From assembly GCA_927417275.1 (NCBI GenBank), contig CAKMJV010000007.1:32001-96000 (forward strand): 64,000 nt of DNA, written 5' to 3'. This DNA is from an uncultured Clostridia bacterium. GTDB taxonomy: Bacteria > Bacillota > Clostridia > Peptostreptococcales > Acidaminobacteraceae. The translations under genes were made by a program, and so were the position numbers. Shown here piece by piece: positions 25,105-34,713 of the stretch (the stretch's first letter is position 1; the number at the start of each line of letters is the position of its first letter). Below the pieces are notes generated by a model. It was given only the letters and a program-made list of their open reading frames with translations. It ran no database searches and was not told the origin of the DNA.

Positions 25105-25500
25105 ATGGCACTAGAACATTTGTATGAGTGGGTAATCGTTCATACGAAAGAGGACGCGATTGAATTGGCCAGTTACTTAGAAGAAGAAAAGCGTTTAATG
25201 CAGCATGGTATACGTACACGTGTTTTGCCAAATGAGCAAGGAGAGGGTTTTTGTTTATGGGTACCAATGAAGGACTATGAAGTTGCAGATGCTTTGTTGT
25301 CAGGTCGAGTAAAAGTGGTCATAGACATACAAAGAGAAATTTATCATGTATTTGAGGACAATTTGACGTTTAAAAATGATAAATTATATAAAAATCCTTA
25401 TCAGAATATTTTTAAGTTTAATAAATTTAGAAGTTATTTAATTATGGCATTTGGTATCGTGATGGTCATTATTGTCTACCTATTTGTAAAATTTTCGTAA
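25105..25500 (+). CDS. Unknown tail-anchored membrane protein
   Basis: The 131-residue protein has a soluble N-terminal part of about 105 residues with a compact alpha/beta look (YEWVIVHTKEDAIELASYL, then VPMKDYEVADALL), loosely like the DUF2007 fold, and one C-terminal membrane helix (about 110-129). That orientation puts the soluble part in the cytoplasm. GAGGAGGAGAG precedes ATG 25105. The gene lies 35 bases after the lipoprotein gene and may share its transcript. Confidence 0.68.
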   Translation: MALEHLYEWVIVHTKEDAIELASYLEEEKRLMQHGIRTRVLPNEQGEGFCLWVPMKDYEVADALLSGRVKVVIDIQREIYHVFEDNLTFKNDKLYKNPYQNIFKFNKFRSYLIMAFGIVMVIIVYLFVKFS

Positions 25501-25526
25501 ACAAGCGTATAAATGAAATGTTCTTG

Positions 25527-25555
25527 TTGGACTTTTTAACGAATAATGTTAAAAT
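25527..25555 (+). promoter_or_regulatory. Predicted promoter of bcd-etfBA
   Basis: TTGGAC (25527-25532), 17-base spacer and TAAAAT (25550-25555), about 67 bases before the bcd start. Confidence 0.6.
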
Positions 25556-25622
25556 GTTGTCATGGGGATCGTTTTATTTTTTTTGTTTAAAAAGTTAAAT
25601 TATTAACAATGGAGGGCTAAAA

Positions 25623-26762
25623 ATGACATTTCAAATGACCAATGAAGATCTCATGATGCGTGAACTGTTCAGAAAGTTTACACAAAATGAAGTGGAACCA
25701 ATCGCTGCGGAAGTAGATGATTTAGAAAGGTTTCCAGAAGAGACTGTTAAAAAAATGGCAAACCTTGGAATGATGGGAATTCCTTTTCCAAGAAATTATG
25801 GAGGCGCTGGCGGAACATACTGGCAATACATTAACCTAGTTGAAGAACTTGGTGTTGCTTGTGGTACAACTTCAGTGGTTCTATCGGCACATACCTCTTT
25901 ATGTGCTGCACCGATTTATGAGTTTGGAACAGAAGCGCAGAAGCAAAAATACCTTATTCCTTTGGCAAAAGGTGAGAAATTGGGTGCGTTTGGTCTTACA
26001 GAACCGAATGCTGGGACAGATGCATCTGGTCAACAAACCATAGCGGTAAAAGACGGTGAGGATTATATTTTAAATGGCAGTAAAATATTTATCACCAATG
26101 CTGGTTATGCAGACATCTATATCGTTATCGCGATGACTGATCGTGCACAAGGCTTAAAAGGCATCACGGCGTTTATCGTAGAGGCAAATACACCTGGATT
26201 TACCATCGGAAAAAAAGAAGCGAAAATGGGTATAAGAGGTTCAAGCACTTGTGAGTTAATCTTTGAAGACTGTAGAGTACCAGCTGAAAACATGTTGGGT
26301 GCAGAAGGCAAAGGCTTTAAAATCGCGATGATGACACTTGATGGCGGCCGAATCGGTATCGCGGCACAAGCGCTCGGAATTGCTCAAGGTGCTTATAATG
26401 AAACCATTAAATATGTAAAAGAAAGAAAACAATTTGGAAAACCAATTTCAGCATTTCAAAACACTCAGTTTGAAATTGCAAATATGAAAACTAAAATAGA
26501 AGCGGCTAGATTCTTAGTTTATTCTGCAGCCTATAAAAAAGAAAATAAAATGCCATATGCACAAGATGCAGCGATGGCAAAACTTTATGCCTCAGAAGTT
26601 GCCATGGAAGTGACCACCAAAGCGGTTCAATTACACGGCGGGTATGGCTATACACGTGAATATCCAGTTGAGCGCATGATGCGTGATGCAAAAATCACTG
26701 AAATCTACGAAGGCACAAGTGAAGTACAGAGAATGGTTATTGCAGCAACAGAACTTAAGTAA
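25623..26762 (+). CDS. bcd: Acyl-CoA dehydrogenase, likely butyryl-CoA dehydrogenase
   Basis: The 379-residue flavoenzyme has the full acyl-CoA dehydrogenase fold: GAFGLTEPNAGTDASG (substrate/FAD loop), GSKIFITNAGYADIY, KMGIRGSSTCELIFEDC, RKQFGKPISAFQ and the C-terminal catalytic-base region IYEGTSEVQRMVIA. With etfB and etfA directly behind it, it most likely reduces crotonyl-CoA to butyryl-CoA, possibly by flavin-based electron bifurcation as in clostridia. GGAGGG precedes ATG 25623. Confidence 0.92.
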   Translation: MTFQMTNEDLMMRELFRKFTQNEVEPIAAEVDDLERFPEETVKKMANLGMMGIPFPRNYGGAGGTYWQYINLVEELGVACGTTSVVLSAHTSLCAAPIYEFGTEAQKQKYLIPLAKGEKLGAFGLTEPNAGTDASGQQTIAVKDGEDYILNGSKIFITNAGYADIYIVIAMTDRAQGLKGITAFIVEANTPGFTIGKKEAKMGIRGSSTCELIFEDCRVPAENMLGAEGKGFKIAMMTLDGGRIGIAAQALGIAQGAYNETIKYVKERKQFGKPISAFQNTQFEIANMKTKIEAARFLVYSAAYKKENKMPYAQDAAMAKLYASEVAMEVTTKAVQLHGGYGYTREYPVERMMRDAKITEIYEGTSEVQRMVIAATELK

Positions 26763-26775
26763 TGGAGGGATAACG

Positions 26776-27558
26776 ATGAAAATTGTTGTATGTATAAAAC
26801 AAGTACCAGACACCAATGAAGTAAGACTGGATCCTAAAACGGGAACTCTGATAAGAGAGGGTGTACCAAGTATTATCAATCCAGATGACAAAGCGGGTCT
26901 TGAAGCTGCTTTAAGATTAAAAGATGCTTTTGGCGCACATATCACAGTGGTAACCATGGGCCCGCCACAAGCAAAAATCGCATTACAAGAAGCATACGCC
27001 ATGGGCGCTGATCGCGTAATTCTTTTAACGGATCGTGTTTTTGCAGGTGCAGACACATTAGCAACTTCTACGACGATTGCAAGTGCACTTAAGAAAATTG
27101 ACTTTGATTTGGTCATTACTGGACGTCAAGCAATTGATGGCGATACAGCACAGGTTGGCCCACAAATAGCGGAACACTTGAATATTCCGCAAATCTCTTA
27201 TGTTTCTGCATTTGAACATAAGGGTGATCATGCGATCGTTAAACGTAGTTTTGAAGATGGTTTCCAAAAAATAGAAGTAGCCTATCCTTGCTTAATTACA
27301 GCATTAAGTGAACTCAATGAAGCGCGCTATATGTCGATTACAGGTCTTCTAGATGCACATCGTGTTTTAGAAGTAGAGACATGGGGTTTTGCAGATATTG
27401 ATGCAGATGTAGAAAAAATGGGCTTAAAAGGTTCACCTACGAAAGTTAAAAAGTCATTTACAAAGGGTGCAAAACAAGCGGGAAAAATGGTAGAAGGTAC
27501 ACCTAAAGAAGTCGCTATTGCCCTTGTTGAAAAGTTACAAGAGAAATTTATAATCTAG
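26776..27558 (+). CDS. etfB: Electron transfer flavoprotein beta subunit
   Basis: The 260-residue protein starts MKIVVCIKQVPDTNEVRLDP, the standard EtfB N-terminus, and carries TGRQAIDGDTAQVGPQIAEHL, the conserved nucleotide-binding loop. It pairs with EtfA to carry electrons to or from Bcd. Start chosen at ATG 26776 after GGAGGG; the upstream frame overlaps bcd. The stop is 9 bases before etfA. Confidence 0.95.
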   Translation: MKIVVCIKQVPDTNEVRLDPKTGTLIREGVPSIINPDDKAGLEAALRLKDAFGAHITVVTMGPPQAKIALQEAYAMGADRVILLTDRVFAGADTLATSTTIASALKKIDFDLVITGRQAIDGDTAQVGPQIAEHLNIPQISYVSAFEHKGDHAIVKRSFEDGFQKIEVAYPCLITALSELNEARYMSITGLLDAHRVLEVETWGFADIDADVEKMGLKGSPTKVKKSFTKGAKQAGKMVEGTPKEVAIALVEKLQEKFII

Positions 27559-27567
27559 GAGGAAATC

Positions 27568-28587
27568 ATGAACATAAAAGATTACAGCGGTGTGCTCGTG
27601 TTTGTCGAGCAACGTTATAACGAGATACAAAATGTCTCTTTAGAACTCCTTGGAAAAGGCAGAAAAATAGCAGACGAATTAGGCGTTACGCTTGTTGCTA
27701 CTTTAATCGGAAAAGATATCGGCAAGCACAGTAGATTGCTTATCGAATATGGGGCAGACAAAGTCCTTTTATTAGAAGAGGATCATTTAGAGTTATATGC
27801 AACAGAGCCTTATACGCAGGCAATGGTTCAAGCGCTCAACGCAGAAAAACCTGAAATCGTACTTTTTGGTGCGACATCTATTGGTAGAGATTTAGCGCCA
27901 CGCGTTTCTGCAAGACTTGAAACAGGTCTTACAGCAGACTGTACTTCACTTGACATCTCAGAAGAGCGTATGTTGCTCATGACGCGTCCCGCTTTTGGTG
28001 GTAATATCATGGCGACCATTATCAGCCCCGATCATCGACCACAAATGTCTACCGTTAGACCTGGTGTAATGACGAAAATTGAGCGCGATGTGAATAGAAC
28101 GGGCGAAATCGTTGATTTTCCAGTAAAAATTGAAAAAAACAGTTGTTTTGTAGAAATACTGTCTTTTGAGAAGGAAACAGAAGAAAAGAAAGACATCCAG
28201 GAAGCGACTGTATTGGTATCAGGTGGTCGTGGAATTGGTTCACCAGAGAATTTTGGGTTGCTTCACGATTTAGCGGATGAACTTGGTGGACTGGTTTCGG
28301 CCTCTAGAGCAGCGGTTGATAGTGGTTGGATGGATCATGACAGACAAGTCGGTCAAACGGGTAAAACAGTTCGACCAAACCTCTATATCGCTTGTGGCAT
28401 TTCTGGCGCAATTCAGCATGTTGCAGGGATGGAAGAAGCAGAACTTATCATCGCCATTAACAAGGACAAAGGAGCAAAGATTTTTGAGGTTGCTGATTTA
28501 GGCGTCGTTGGCGATGTACAAAAAATACTTCCATTTGTAATCGATGAGATTAAAAAAATTAATGCAGGCAAAAAAGTTCAAAACTAG
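27568..28587 (+). CDS. etfA: Electron transfer flavoprotein alpha subunit
   Basis: The 339-residue protein has an N-terminal domain with GATSIGRDLAPRVSARLETGLTAD and a C-terminal FAD domain with SGGRGIGSPENF, ASRAAVDSGWM, GQTGKTVRPNLYIACG and SGAIQHVAGM. Together with EtfB it forms the FAD-binding electron carrier of butyrate metabolism. It has no N-terminal ferredoxin extension. RBS AGGAGG precedes ATG 27568. Confidence 0.95.
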   Translation: MNIKDYSGVLVFVEQRYNEIQNVSLELLGKGRKIADELGVTLVATLIGKDIGKHSRLLIEYGADKVLLLEEDHLELYATEPYTQAMVQALNAEKPEIVLFGATSIGRDLAPRVSARLETGLTADCTSLDISEERMLLMTRPAFGGNIMATIISPDHRPQMSTVRPGVMTKIERDVNRTGEIVDFPVKIEKNSCFVEILSFEKETEEKKDIQEATVLVSGGRGIGSPENFGLLHDLADELGGLVSASRAAVDSGWMDHDRQVGQTGKTVRPNLYIACGISGAIQHVAGMEEAELIIAINKDKGAKIFEVADLGVVGDVQKILPFVIDEIKKINAGKKVQN

Positions 28588-28701
28588 TACTTTTTAATTC
28601 TTACCATATTCTAATCTCAGACTAACGCCTTTTATATATAAATACGTTATGATAAGTTTAGTAAATTGGACGCGAGTCTATGAATAGATGGAGGTAGGGA
28701 T

Positions 28702-29067
28702 ATGATTTTTACATTGATAGTTATGGCCATAGTGGCAAAAGTACTTCACAGCAAAGGGTACACATTTGAAAGGATGCTTCCAATACTCTTGATAGCAGGC
28801 ATTATCGCTTTCTTTATTCCCGTAGGATCGATTATTGCATTACCATTTAAAATCATAGGTGGTGTTTTCGGTGCAGTATTTGGCGGATTAGGTGGGTTAT
28901 TAGGTGGTGTGTTTGGATTGATTGGCGGTACGATAGGCGTTGTATTTGGCACTATTGGCGCAGTTATTGGACTGGTATTTGGGGCAATTGGTTTGGTTTT
29001 CGGTTTGGTGACGATGCTACTAATCCCATTGGCGATTATATTTGTAGTCGTAAAGTTAGTCAGTTAG
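28702..29067 (+). CDS. Glycine-rich small membrane protein
   Basis: The 121-residue protein has a first hydrophobic segment (about 1-17), a short polar turn, a second segment, then a long Gly/Val/Phe repeat (residues about 50-105: GGVFGAVFGGLGGLLGG and similar units) with glycine at about every fourth position, and a final hydrophobic helix. This glycine-zipper pattern favours tight helix packing or self-assembly in membranes. I recognise no family. RBS GGAGG precedes the start, and a terminator follows. Confidence 0.68.
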   Translation: MIFTLIVMAIVAKVLHSKGYTFERMLPILLIAGIIAFFIPVGSIIALPFKIIGGVFGAVFGGLGGLLGGVFGLIGGTIGVVFGTIGAVIGLVFGAIGLVFGLVTMLLIPLAIIFVVVKLVS

Positions 29068-29099
29068 TTGATCAAAAGTCATATGACGAGATTAAAAAG

Positions 29100-29142
29100 A
29101 AAAAGCTAAGGATTTCGAAGATATCGAAGCCCTTAGCTTTTT
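29100..29142. terminator. Bidirectional terminator
   Basis: AAAAGCTAAGG pairs with CCTTAGCTTTT, with an inner TTCGA/TCGAA stem, between convergent genes. Confidence 0.88.
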
Positions 29143-29149
29143 AATTTAT

Positions 29150-30154
29150 TTACTTAGCAAAATCTACAACAAGTCGTGCTGCGGACTTTAAATTAAATAC
29201 TTTGTATTTGACAGGTTCAGCGAATTTAAGTGTGATTTGAACCCTTTCACCCGTACTTGGCGTATCATAAGTGACAGATAATAACGTTTTGCTGCCTTTT
29301 AAGTCAAGTGCTTCTTGTTTCGCATACGCATTGATCGCACCATTTAGATTTATGGTGATCGTTTTACCATCCGTTGAAATAGAAGTTTCATAAGGTCCAA
29401 TTTCTGAAACCGTATCCGTTGGTTTTCCGCCTACCCATTCATAGATATCAAAAACCAATCGTTCATAACCGTCATGCAAACCATAGCGAGCAAATGCAAC
29501 GTCTTGCCCAGAAGTCTGTGTGCCTCCACTAAAACCACCAGTTGATATAAAACCTTCTAACTGTGCCTCAGTGGTGGGCTGTGTTGGTGGCTGGGTTGTT
29601 GCTTGTGTAGTCGTCTGCGGTTCCGTTTGGGCAGTTGTTTCAACATTAGAAGTTTCTGTTGATTCGGCGATTTCAGTGGTCTGTGGCGTGGATTCAGTCG
29701 TGATAGATGTCGAATCTGTAATGGGGCTTGTGGTGTTTTCGGATGCTTGGTCTGAATTGTATTTCCAGGGTATACTGGACCAACTTGTTTTAAACAGTAT
29801 TAACAGTATGATAATCATGGCAGAGACGAGCCATATGATACGCATATTATATGTGGATTCTTCTTTTTCTGAAGTCACCTGTGGCTTAATCTCATCGGTA
29901 ATGACATCAGGTTTTTTTTGCGGACGTCTTTTACTTAGAAGGCGTGCCATAGCAGCTGCATCTAAATCATCATCCTCATTTTCACCAAAAAGAGAACTAA
30001 GTGCATCGTCGATGGCTTCATCTGGTGCATCATTATACTTGCTTTGTTTTATGGGGGGATCTGATGCGCTGATCGTGTTTATCAACACATTCCCACAAAC
30101 ACGACATACTTTTACATCGTCTCGATTCTCGAAACTACAATTCGGACATTTCAT
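29150..30154 (-). CDS. Zinc-ribbon membrane protein with AMIN domain
   Basis: The 334-residue protein starts with a zinc ribbon (C3-x2-C6 and C17-x2-C20), then an acidic cytoplasmic stretch, one membrane helix (about 105-122), a long Thr/Pro/Glu-rich linker (about 135-205), and a C-terminal AMIN domain (about 225-334, including FVRF-like FARYGLHDGYERLVFDIYE). AMIN domains place cell-wall proteins at septa or bind peptidoglycan. It is the last gene of the murF-ddl-kinase operon, 15 bases after the histidine kinase, which fits an envelope role. Confidence 0.82.
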   Translation of the reverse strand: MKCPNCSFENRDDVKVCRVCGNVLINTISASDPPIKQSKYNDAPDEAIDDALSSLFGENEDDDLDAAAMARLLSKRRPQKKPDVITDEIKPQVTSEKEESTYNMRIIWLVSAMIIILLILFKTSWSSIPWKYNSDQASENTTSPITDSTSITTESTPQTTEIAESTETSNVETTAQTEPQTTTQATTQPPTQPTTEAQLEGFISTGGFSGGTQTSGQDVAFARYGLHDGYERLVFDIYEWVGGKPTDTVSEIGPYETSISTDGKTITINLNGAINAYAKQEALDLKGSKTLLSVTYDTPSTGERVQITLKFAEPVKYKVFNLKSAARLVVDFAK

Positions 30155-30169
30155 AAGTTCTCCTTTCGA

Positions 30170-31240
30170 CTATCGATCAAGTGGAAAATCTAATACAAAC
30201 GTTGTGCCTATTCCGATTTGACTTTCCACAGAAATGGTTCCATTGTGACTTTCTGTGAGTTGTTTTACGATGGCAAGTCCAAGACCCGATCCACGTTTTT
30301 CACGTTGATCCTTTACTTTGTTAACCATGAAAAAGGGATCAAATATACTTTGTAGTGTATCATTTGGAATGCCTTCACCATCGTCTGAAATCGAAATTTG
30401 CAAATGATAATTCACAACTTTGGTAGAAATTTCGATTTTGCTTCTGGCATATTTTTGGGCATTGCCAATTAGATTTTCGATGATTTGATTAAACCGATAG
30501 GGGTCCACATGAATAAAAGTCGAGATAAATGGCTTGTGTAAAACCAACTCGATTTTACTCCATTTAAACTCATCCATCTTATGCATAAAATAGTTGTTTA
30601 ACACTTTACCAGAGTTGATACGCTCAAAATTTAGCGTAAACTCGCCGAGTTCTTCTTTTGTATAAACAGACAAATCATCGATGAGATGATTAAGATGATT
30701 TGCTTTTTCATGTATGGTCGCAAGGTACTTCTCATATGTTTCTTGGTCTTTTATGATGCCATCCTGAATGGCTTCTACGTAGCCAGTAATGGATGTTAGT
30801 GGTGTTCTTAAATCATGTGCGATGCTTGCAATTAAGCGTTTTCTTCTTTTTTCAATTTCATGTTGTTCCAAAATAGTGTCTCTAAGTCGAACGCGCATTT
30901 TATCGAATTCAACACAAAAATTACCTATTTCATTATCAGCGGTATAGTTGATGGGATAATTTAAGTTACCTGACTTAATCTGTTCAGCCGCTTTTTTCAT
31001 TTCCATTATTGGGTCGAAAATATACTTGCTAATTACGAGCATTAGACTCATAAAAAAGACGATTAATATAACAGTCAATATGGAAAACCATAAAATCGGA
31101 CTATCAAATAGAGAAGAACTCGCATCTTGCACCATATCAAAGTTAACAAACACAAAGAGCATAATACCAGTTGTAATTAAGATCATCGCAAGTATGGAGA
31201 GTATGATTATGCCTCGTAAGCTAAATCGACTTGATTTCAT
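30170..31240 (-). CDS. Envelope-linked sensor histidine kinase
   Basis: The 356-residue protein has two membrane helices (about 10-30 and 46-68) with a very short external loop of about 15 residues, a HAMP domain (70-122), HisKA with the phosphorylated His in SIAHDLRTPLTSITGYVEAI (about residue 143) and HATPase_c with DDGEGIPND and GSGLGLAIVKQL. The short loop suggests intramembrane sensing or a partner protein. It is 3 bases after its response regulator, in an operon with ddl and murF, a VanRS-like setting. Confidence 0.92.
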   Translation of the reverse strand: MKSSRFSLRGIIILSILAMILITTGIMLFVFVNFDMVQDASSSLFDSPILWFSILTVILIVFFMSLMLVISKYIFDPIMEMKKAAEQIKSGNLNYPINYTADNEIGNFCVEFDKMRVRLRDTILEQHEIEKRRKRLIASIAHDLRTPLTSITGYVEAIQDGIIKDQETYEKYLATIHEKANHLNHLIDDLSVYTKEELGEFTLNFERINSGKVLNNYFMHKMDEFKWSKIELVLHKPFISTFIHVDPYRFNQIIENLIGNAQKYARSKIEISTKVVNYHLQISISDDGEGIPNDTLQSIFDPFFMVNKVKDQREKRGSGLGLAIVKQLTESHNGTISVESQIGIGTTFVLDFPLDR

Positions 31241-31243
31241 AGG

Positions 31244-31927
31244 TTATCCTTTAAATTTGTATCCGATGCCCCAAACCGTTTCGATGTACTCAGGGTTAGA
31301 AGGATCATCTTCAACTTTTTCACGTATTTTTCGCATGTGAACGGTTACTGTATTAATGTCACCAAACTCATTATAGCCCCAAATTTCATCAAATATTTTT
31401 TCGCGAGAAAGTGCTTGGTTTTTATTGAGCATTAGATAATGAAGGATTTCAAATTCTTTAACTGAAAATGGAATGTTTGCGCCTTTTACAGTTACTGTAC
31501 GGGCTTTAACATCGAGTTCCAAATCCCTTATGGCGAGCACATCACTATGTGGCGTACCTGACAAAACATTAACTCTACGGAATTGTGACTGTATTTTTGC
31601 GATTAAGACGCGTGGACTAAACGGCTTTTCGATATAGTCATCCGCACCTAGCCCTAAAGCTAAAATTTTGTCCGTATCTTCTTTCTTTGAACTCAACATA
31701 ATAATCGGGATGTTTGATTCATTTCTAATTTTTCTACATATCTCAAAACCGTCAATTTTTGGTACAATGATGTCCAATAACGCAAGATGAGGTGATTCAC
31801 TTTCAAACTTCATCAAAGCTTCTTCGCCATCGCTTGCAGTAATAGCGATATACCCAGATGCATTGACATAGTCTCGTATTAACGTCTGAATTTGTAAGTC
31901 ATCTTCTACAATGAGGATTTTTTCCAT
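31244..31927 (-). CDS. OmpR/PhoB-family response regulator
   Basis: The 227-residue protein has a receiver domain (acceptor Asp in LLDIIVPKIDG, about residue 52, and the Lys in IEKPFSP) and a C-terminal winged helix (about 130-227, with SVKEFEILHYLMLNKNQALSREKI). It would be activated by the kinase encoded right after it. The likely targets, by position, are its own cell-wall operon; no binding site was recognised. RBS GGGGGG lies ahead of ATG 31927. Confidence 0.93.
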   Translation of the reverse strand: MEKILIVEDDLQIQTLIRDYVNASGYIAITASDGEEALMKFESESPHLALLDIIVPKIDGFEICRKIRNESNIPIIMLSSKKEDTDKILALGLGADDYIEKPFSPRVLIAKIQSQFRRVNVLSGTPHSDVLAIRDLELDVKARTVTVKGANIPFSVKEFEILHYLMLNKNQALSREKIFDEIWGYNEFGDINTVTVHMRKIREKVEDDPSNPEYIETVWGIGYKFKG

Positions 31928-31947
31928 TTTATTGCCCCCCTATTTTA

Positions 31948-33114
31948 CTATTTCTTTATGCCTTTTAAATCGGCTGTAGACAGTATATTGATATCGTTTG
32001 AACGCATCAAACTTTGCTTTCTTCGATATCCCCTAAATGCAGCTTGAATCATGGCTTCAAGCATTTGGATAAATGTTTTACCACTGGCCTCCCAAAGATA
32101 AAAGGAAAGAGAACCCGGTATGGTATTAAACTCATTAATATAAGGCAGTTGCGTTTCTTTTTCGATCATAAAGTCAATACGTGTTACCCCAGCACAATCT
32201 AAAGCGATAAATGATTCAGCAGCCATTCGTTCGATTTCGTGACGTAAATCCGATGCAATTTGAGCCGGTATTTTTCTTTTGGCTGCTGACATGCCCTTTG
32301 TGGCCCCTTCATTGACATACTTATCTGAATACGTTAAAAATTCGCTGGCCGTCATAGGTTCTTCGCAGACTGAAAGTTCAAGTAGTTCACTGTCTCCTAG
32401 TACAGAGATATTAATTTCTCTCATACCCACAAGCATGCGCTCCACGAGGATTCTGTTAGAATAATAACGTGCAAAATCAATAGCAGCGATTAATTCTTGT
32501 CTATTTTTAGCGGGTTGCACACCGACACTTGAACCAATATCAGCTGGTTTTACGATCATAGGATAAGGTAATTTATTTTCCAAATCATCTAAGATATCAC
32601 TTTGATAACTGAGCCAATGGTGTGTATAAAACCATTCACCTTCTACCACGCGTATACCCGAACTTTGTAAAAAGAGTTTAGAAGCGATTTTATCCATCGT
32701 TAATGAAGCGGCAAGCACATTGCATCCCACATAGGGGATATCTAAATGTTCTAAATGTCCCTGTAAACTGCCATCTTCTCCACCAGTACCGTGAATGATC
32801 GGGAAGCCGACATCAATCGTGTCAATAAGTGGGTTTTTAAACCTCGACAGTGGACTCGCAATTAAATGAGCGTTGCGTACCCCCTTTACAAGTTGAATAC
32901 ACGTAGCTTCTTTGAGTACGCGATTGAGATCCTTAAAATGCTCTATTTCTAACAAATAAGAGCCTGTATACCATTTGTTTTGTTTGGAGATATATATGGG
33001 GACCACGTTGTAATCCTTCATTTTCTGAAGTTGAGCGATGGCTTGTAAAGCGGTAATAATAGAGACTTCATGCTCTACGCTGGTTCCCCCAAAGAACACA
33101 CCGATATTTATCAT
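31948..33114 (-). CDS. ddl: D-alanine--D-alanine ligase family protein
   Basis: The 388-residue ATP-grasp protein makes the D-Ala-D-Ala dipeptide for peptidoglycan. It begins INIGVFFGGTSVEHEVSI, carries the GTGGEDGSLQGHL motif, PMIVKPADIGSSVGV, an omega-loop-like FLTYSDKY and the metal site INEFNTIPG. The Tyr in the loop agrees with D-Ala rather than D-Lac specificity by alignment with DdlB, though this was not computed. The C-terminal about 35 residues extend past the usual end. It sits between murF and a two-component pair. Confidence 0.9.
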   Translation of the reverse strand: MINIGVFFGGTSVEHEVSIITALQAIAQLQKMKDYNVVPIYISKQNKWYTGSYLLEIEHFKDLNRVLKEATCIQLVKGVRNAHLIASPLSRFKNPLIDTIDVGFPIIHGTGGEDGSLQGHLEHLDIPYVGCNVLAASLTMDKIASKLFLQSSGIRVVEGEWFYTHHWLSYQSDILDDLENKLPYPMIVKPADIGSSVGVQPAKNRQELIAAIDFARYYSNRILVERMLVGMREINISVLGDSELLELSVCEEPMTASEFLTYSDKYVNEGATKGMSAAKRKIPAQIASDLRHEIERMAAESFIALDCAGVTRIDFMIEKETQLPYINEFNTIPGSLSFYLWEASGKTFIQMLEAMIQAAFRGYRRKQSLMRSNDINILSTADLKGIKK

Positions 33115-33123
33115 ATGGACTCC

Positions 33124-34713
33124 TTATTCGTTAAAAGTATCTGGCAGGTCGTTTTCTATAAGTACAACATCATTTAGTCCTACGATTTCAGAGAGTTTTC
33201 TAAAACCATCCTTAATGCTGCTTGCTACATATATTTTTTCTTCTGGATAATTTTTGTCTGCCAACCCCTCCCAAATGGGCTTGGTCTGATTTTTCCCGAC
33301 CAGTATTACAAAATCACAGGCGTCTGCGATGTGTTCACCCAGCGCTTTATTCAGTGCGTGGGATTGATCGCCCAATTCGATCATTCCAGGTGTGATTACG
33401 ATTTTTTTATTGCCTTCAAACTGCTTGAGCACTTCAAGTGCCATTTTAGAACCCACTGGGTTTGAGTTGAAAGCATCGTCTAAAACGGTATATTGATCGT
33501 TTACGCGTCTAATGGAGAGGCGATGATCAACGGGTTTCAAATCTCCCGTCATAGCGCCTAATCGATCCATCGGTACGCCAAGTGTAAGTGCTATGGAAGC
33601 GCCAGCCAGTACGTTTGAAAGGTTGTGTTTACCCAGTAGTTTGGTGTTTAACCGCACTTTCTTTCCAGAAGCATTTTGTACCAATGTAAAACTCGAGCCA
33701 TTATTTCCAACGGTAATCGCTTCGATGGTATAATCCGCTGTAAGTTGACTTTGTTCTAAAAGACCGTACTTGATGGCATTTACGTCATCGCGCAATAGGA
33801 TATTTTTAACGTTTTCATCGTCAATATTCACAAAAGCAGTGCCTTGAGGTTCTAAATATCTAAACAGTTCACCTTTGGTGGAAATAATGTTTTCAAAGGA
33901 TTTAAATGTATCCAGGTGCTGTGGCCCGATCGATGTAATCACGCCAAATTTGGGTTTAACAAATTCGCAGAGTTCTTTGATATCGCCTACTTCTTTAGCA
34001 CCCATTTCAGCAATCAGGATTTGATGGGTTGGACGTAGATGCTCTCTTATGGTTCGTGTGAGGCCCATTTTTGTATTAAAACTCTCCGGTGTCATAAGTA
34101 CATTAAAATTCTTTGACAACATGGTGTAAAGCACATTTTTAGTGCTTGTTTTGCCATAACTACCTGTAATGCCGATGACGATTAAGTTTGGGTTTTTGGC
34201 TAATAACTGAAGCGCATCGTTATAGTAGTGTTGGTTTACGAGGTGCTCGATGGGCTTATTTATAAAGTTAGCCATTAATAGCCATATAAAACTCAGTGGA
34301 TAAACGATAAATCCAAATGCCGCCTGGATGGATTGAGGTAGGTACAACCAAATACTCCCCAAGAGAACCATTAAAATAAAAGTCGTCGCAAGCATACGTT
34401 TAACGCGTGAAGTGAAAACCAGTTTCTTTTTCGCAGGGTACGCTTTATTTATTAAATAGTAGAAGTAAAAATTTAGCAAAAGCAGGCAGATCCCTATGGT
34501 GTTAAGCAAAGGGGCTTCAAATAAAAAAACCAATGCGACACCAGAAAAATAAAACAAATGATAGGGTCTTAACCATTTTGATACCTGTGGGATGGTTTTA
34601 GATAAATAATGATTTGCGTAATAGCCAAATTGCTGGAATTTGTGCACATCGGATACCGTTCTGATCCATGTCATTATCAAAATCAAGCAAATAGCAAAGT
34701 AGGATAGAAACAT
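33124..34713 (-). CDS. murF: MurF-type ligase with N-terminal membrane domain
   Basis: The 529-residue protein starts with about 115 residues carrying four membrane helices, followed by a Mur ligase: P-loop ITGSYGKTSTKNVLYTML (about 185), central NIDDE and GKHNLSNVLAG, and C-terminal DDAFNSNPVG. MurF adds D-Ala-D-Ala to the UDP-MurNAc-tripeptide; adjacency to ddl supports this. Cytoplasmic MurF normally lacks membrane helices, so this is the long membrane-anchored form seen in some Clostridia. It abuts the hydrolase gene with no gap. Confidence 0.88.
   Translation of the reverse strand: MFLSYFAICLILIMTWIRTVSDVHKFQQFGYYANHYLSKTIPQVSKWLRPYHLFYFSGVALVFLFEAPLLNTIGICLLLLNFYFYYLINKAYPAKKKLVFTSRVKRMLATTFILMVLLGSIWLYLPQSIQAAFGFIVYPLSFIWLLMANFINKPIEHLVNQHYYNDALQLLAKNPNLIVIGITGSYGKTSTKNVLYTMLSKNFNVLMTPESFNTKMGLTRTIREHLRPTHQILIAEMGAKEVGDIKELCEFVKPKFGVITSIGPQHLDTFKSFENIISTKGELFRYLEPQGTAFVNIDDENVKNILLRDDVNAIKYGLLEQSQLTADYTIEAITVGNNGSSFTLVQNASGKKVRLNTKLLGKHNLSNVLAGASIALTLGVPMDRLGAMTGDLKPVDHRLSIRRVNDQYTVLDDAFNSNPVGSKMALEVLKQFEGNKKIVITPGMIELGDQSHALNKALGEHIADACDFVILVGKNQTKPIWEGLADKNYPEEKIYVASSIKDGFRKLSEIVGLNDVVLIENDLPDTFNE

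Noticed and set aside
28746-28952. Minus-strand ORF rich in Pro and Asn
   Set aside because: It is a low-complexity shadow of the glycine-rich gene on the plus strand.
31948-33114. Vancomycin-resistance D-Ala-D-Lac ligase
   Set aside because: The loop region resembles D-Ala-D-Ala ligases, and no vanH or vanX gene is nearby.
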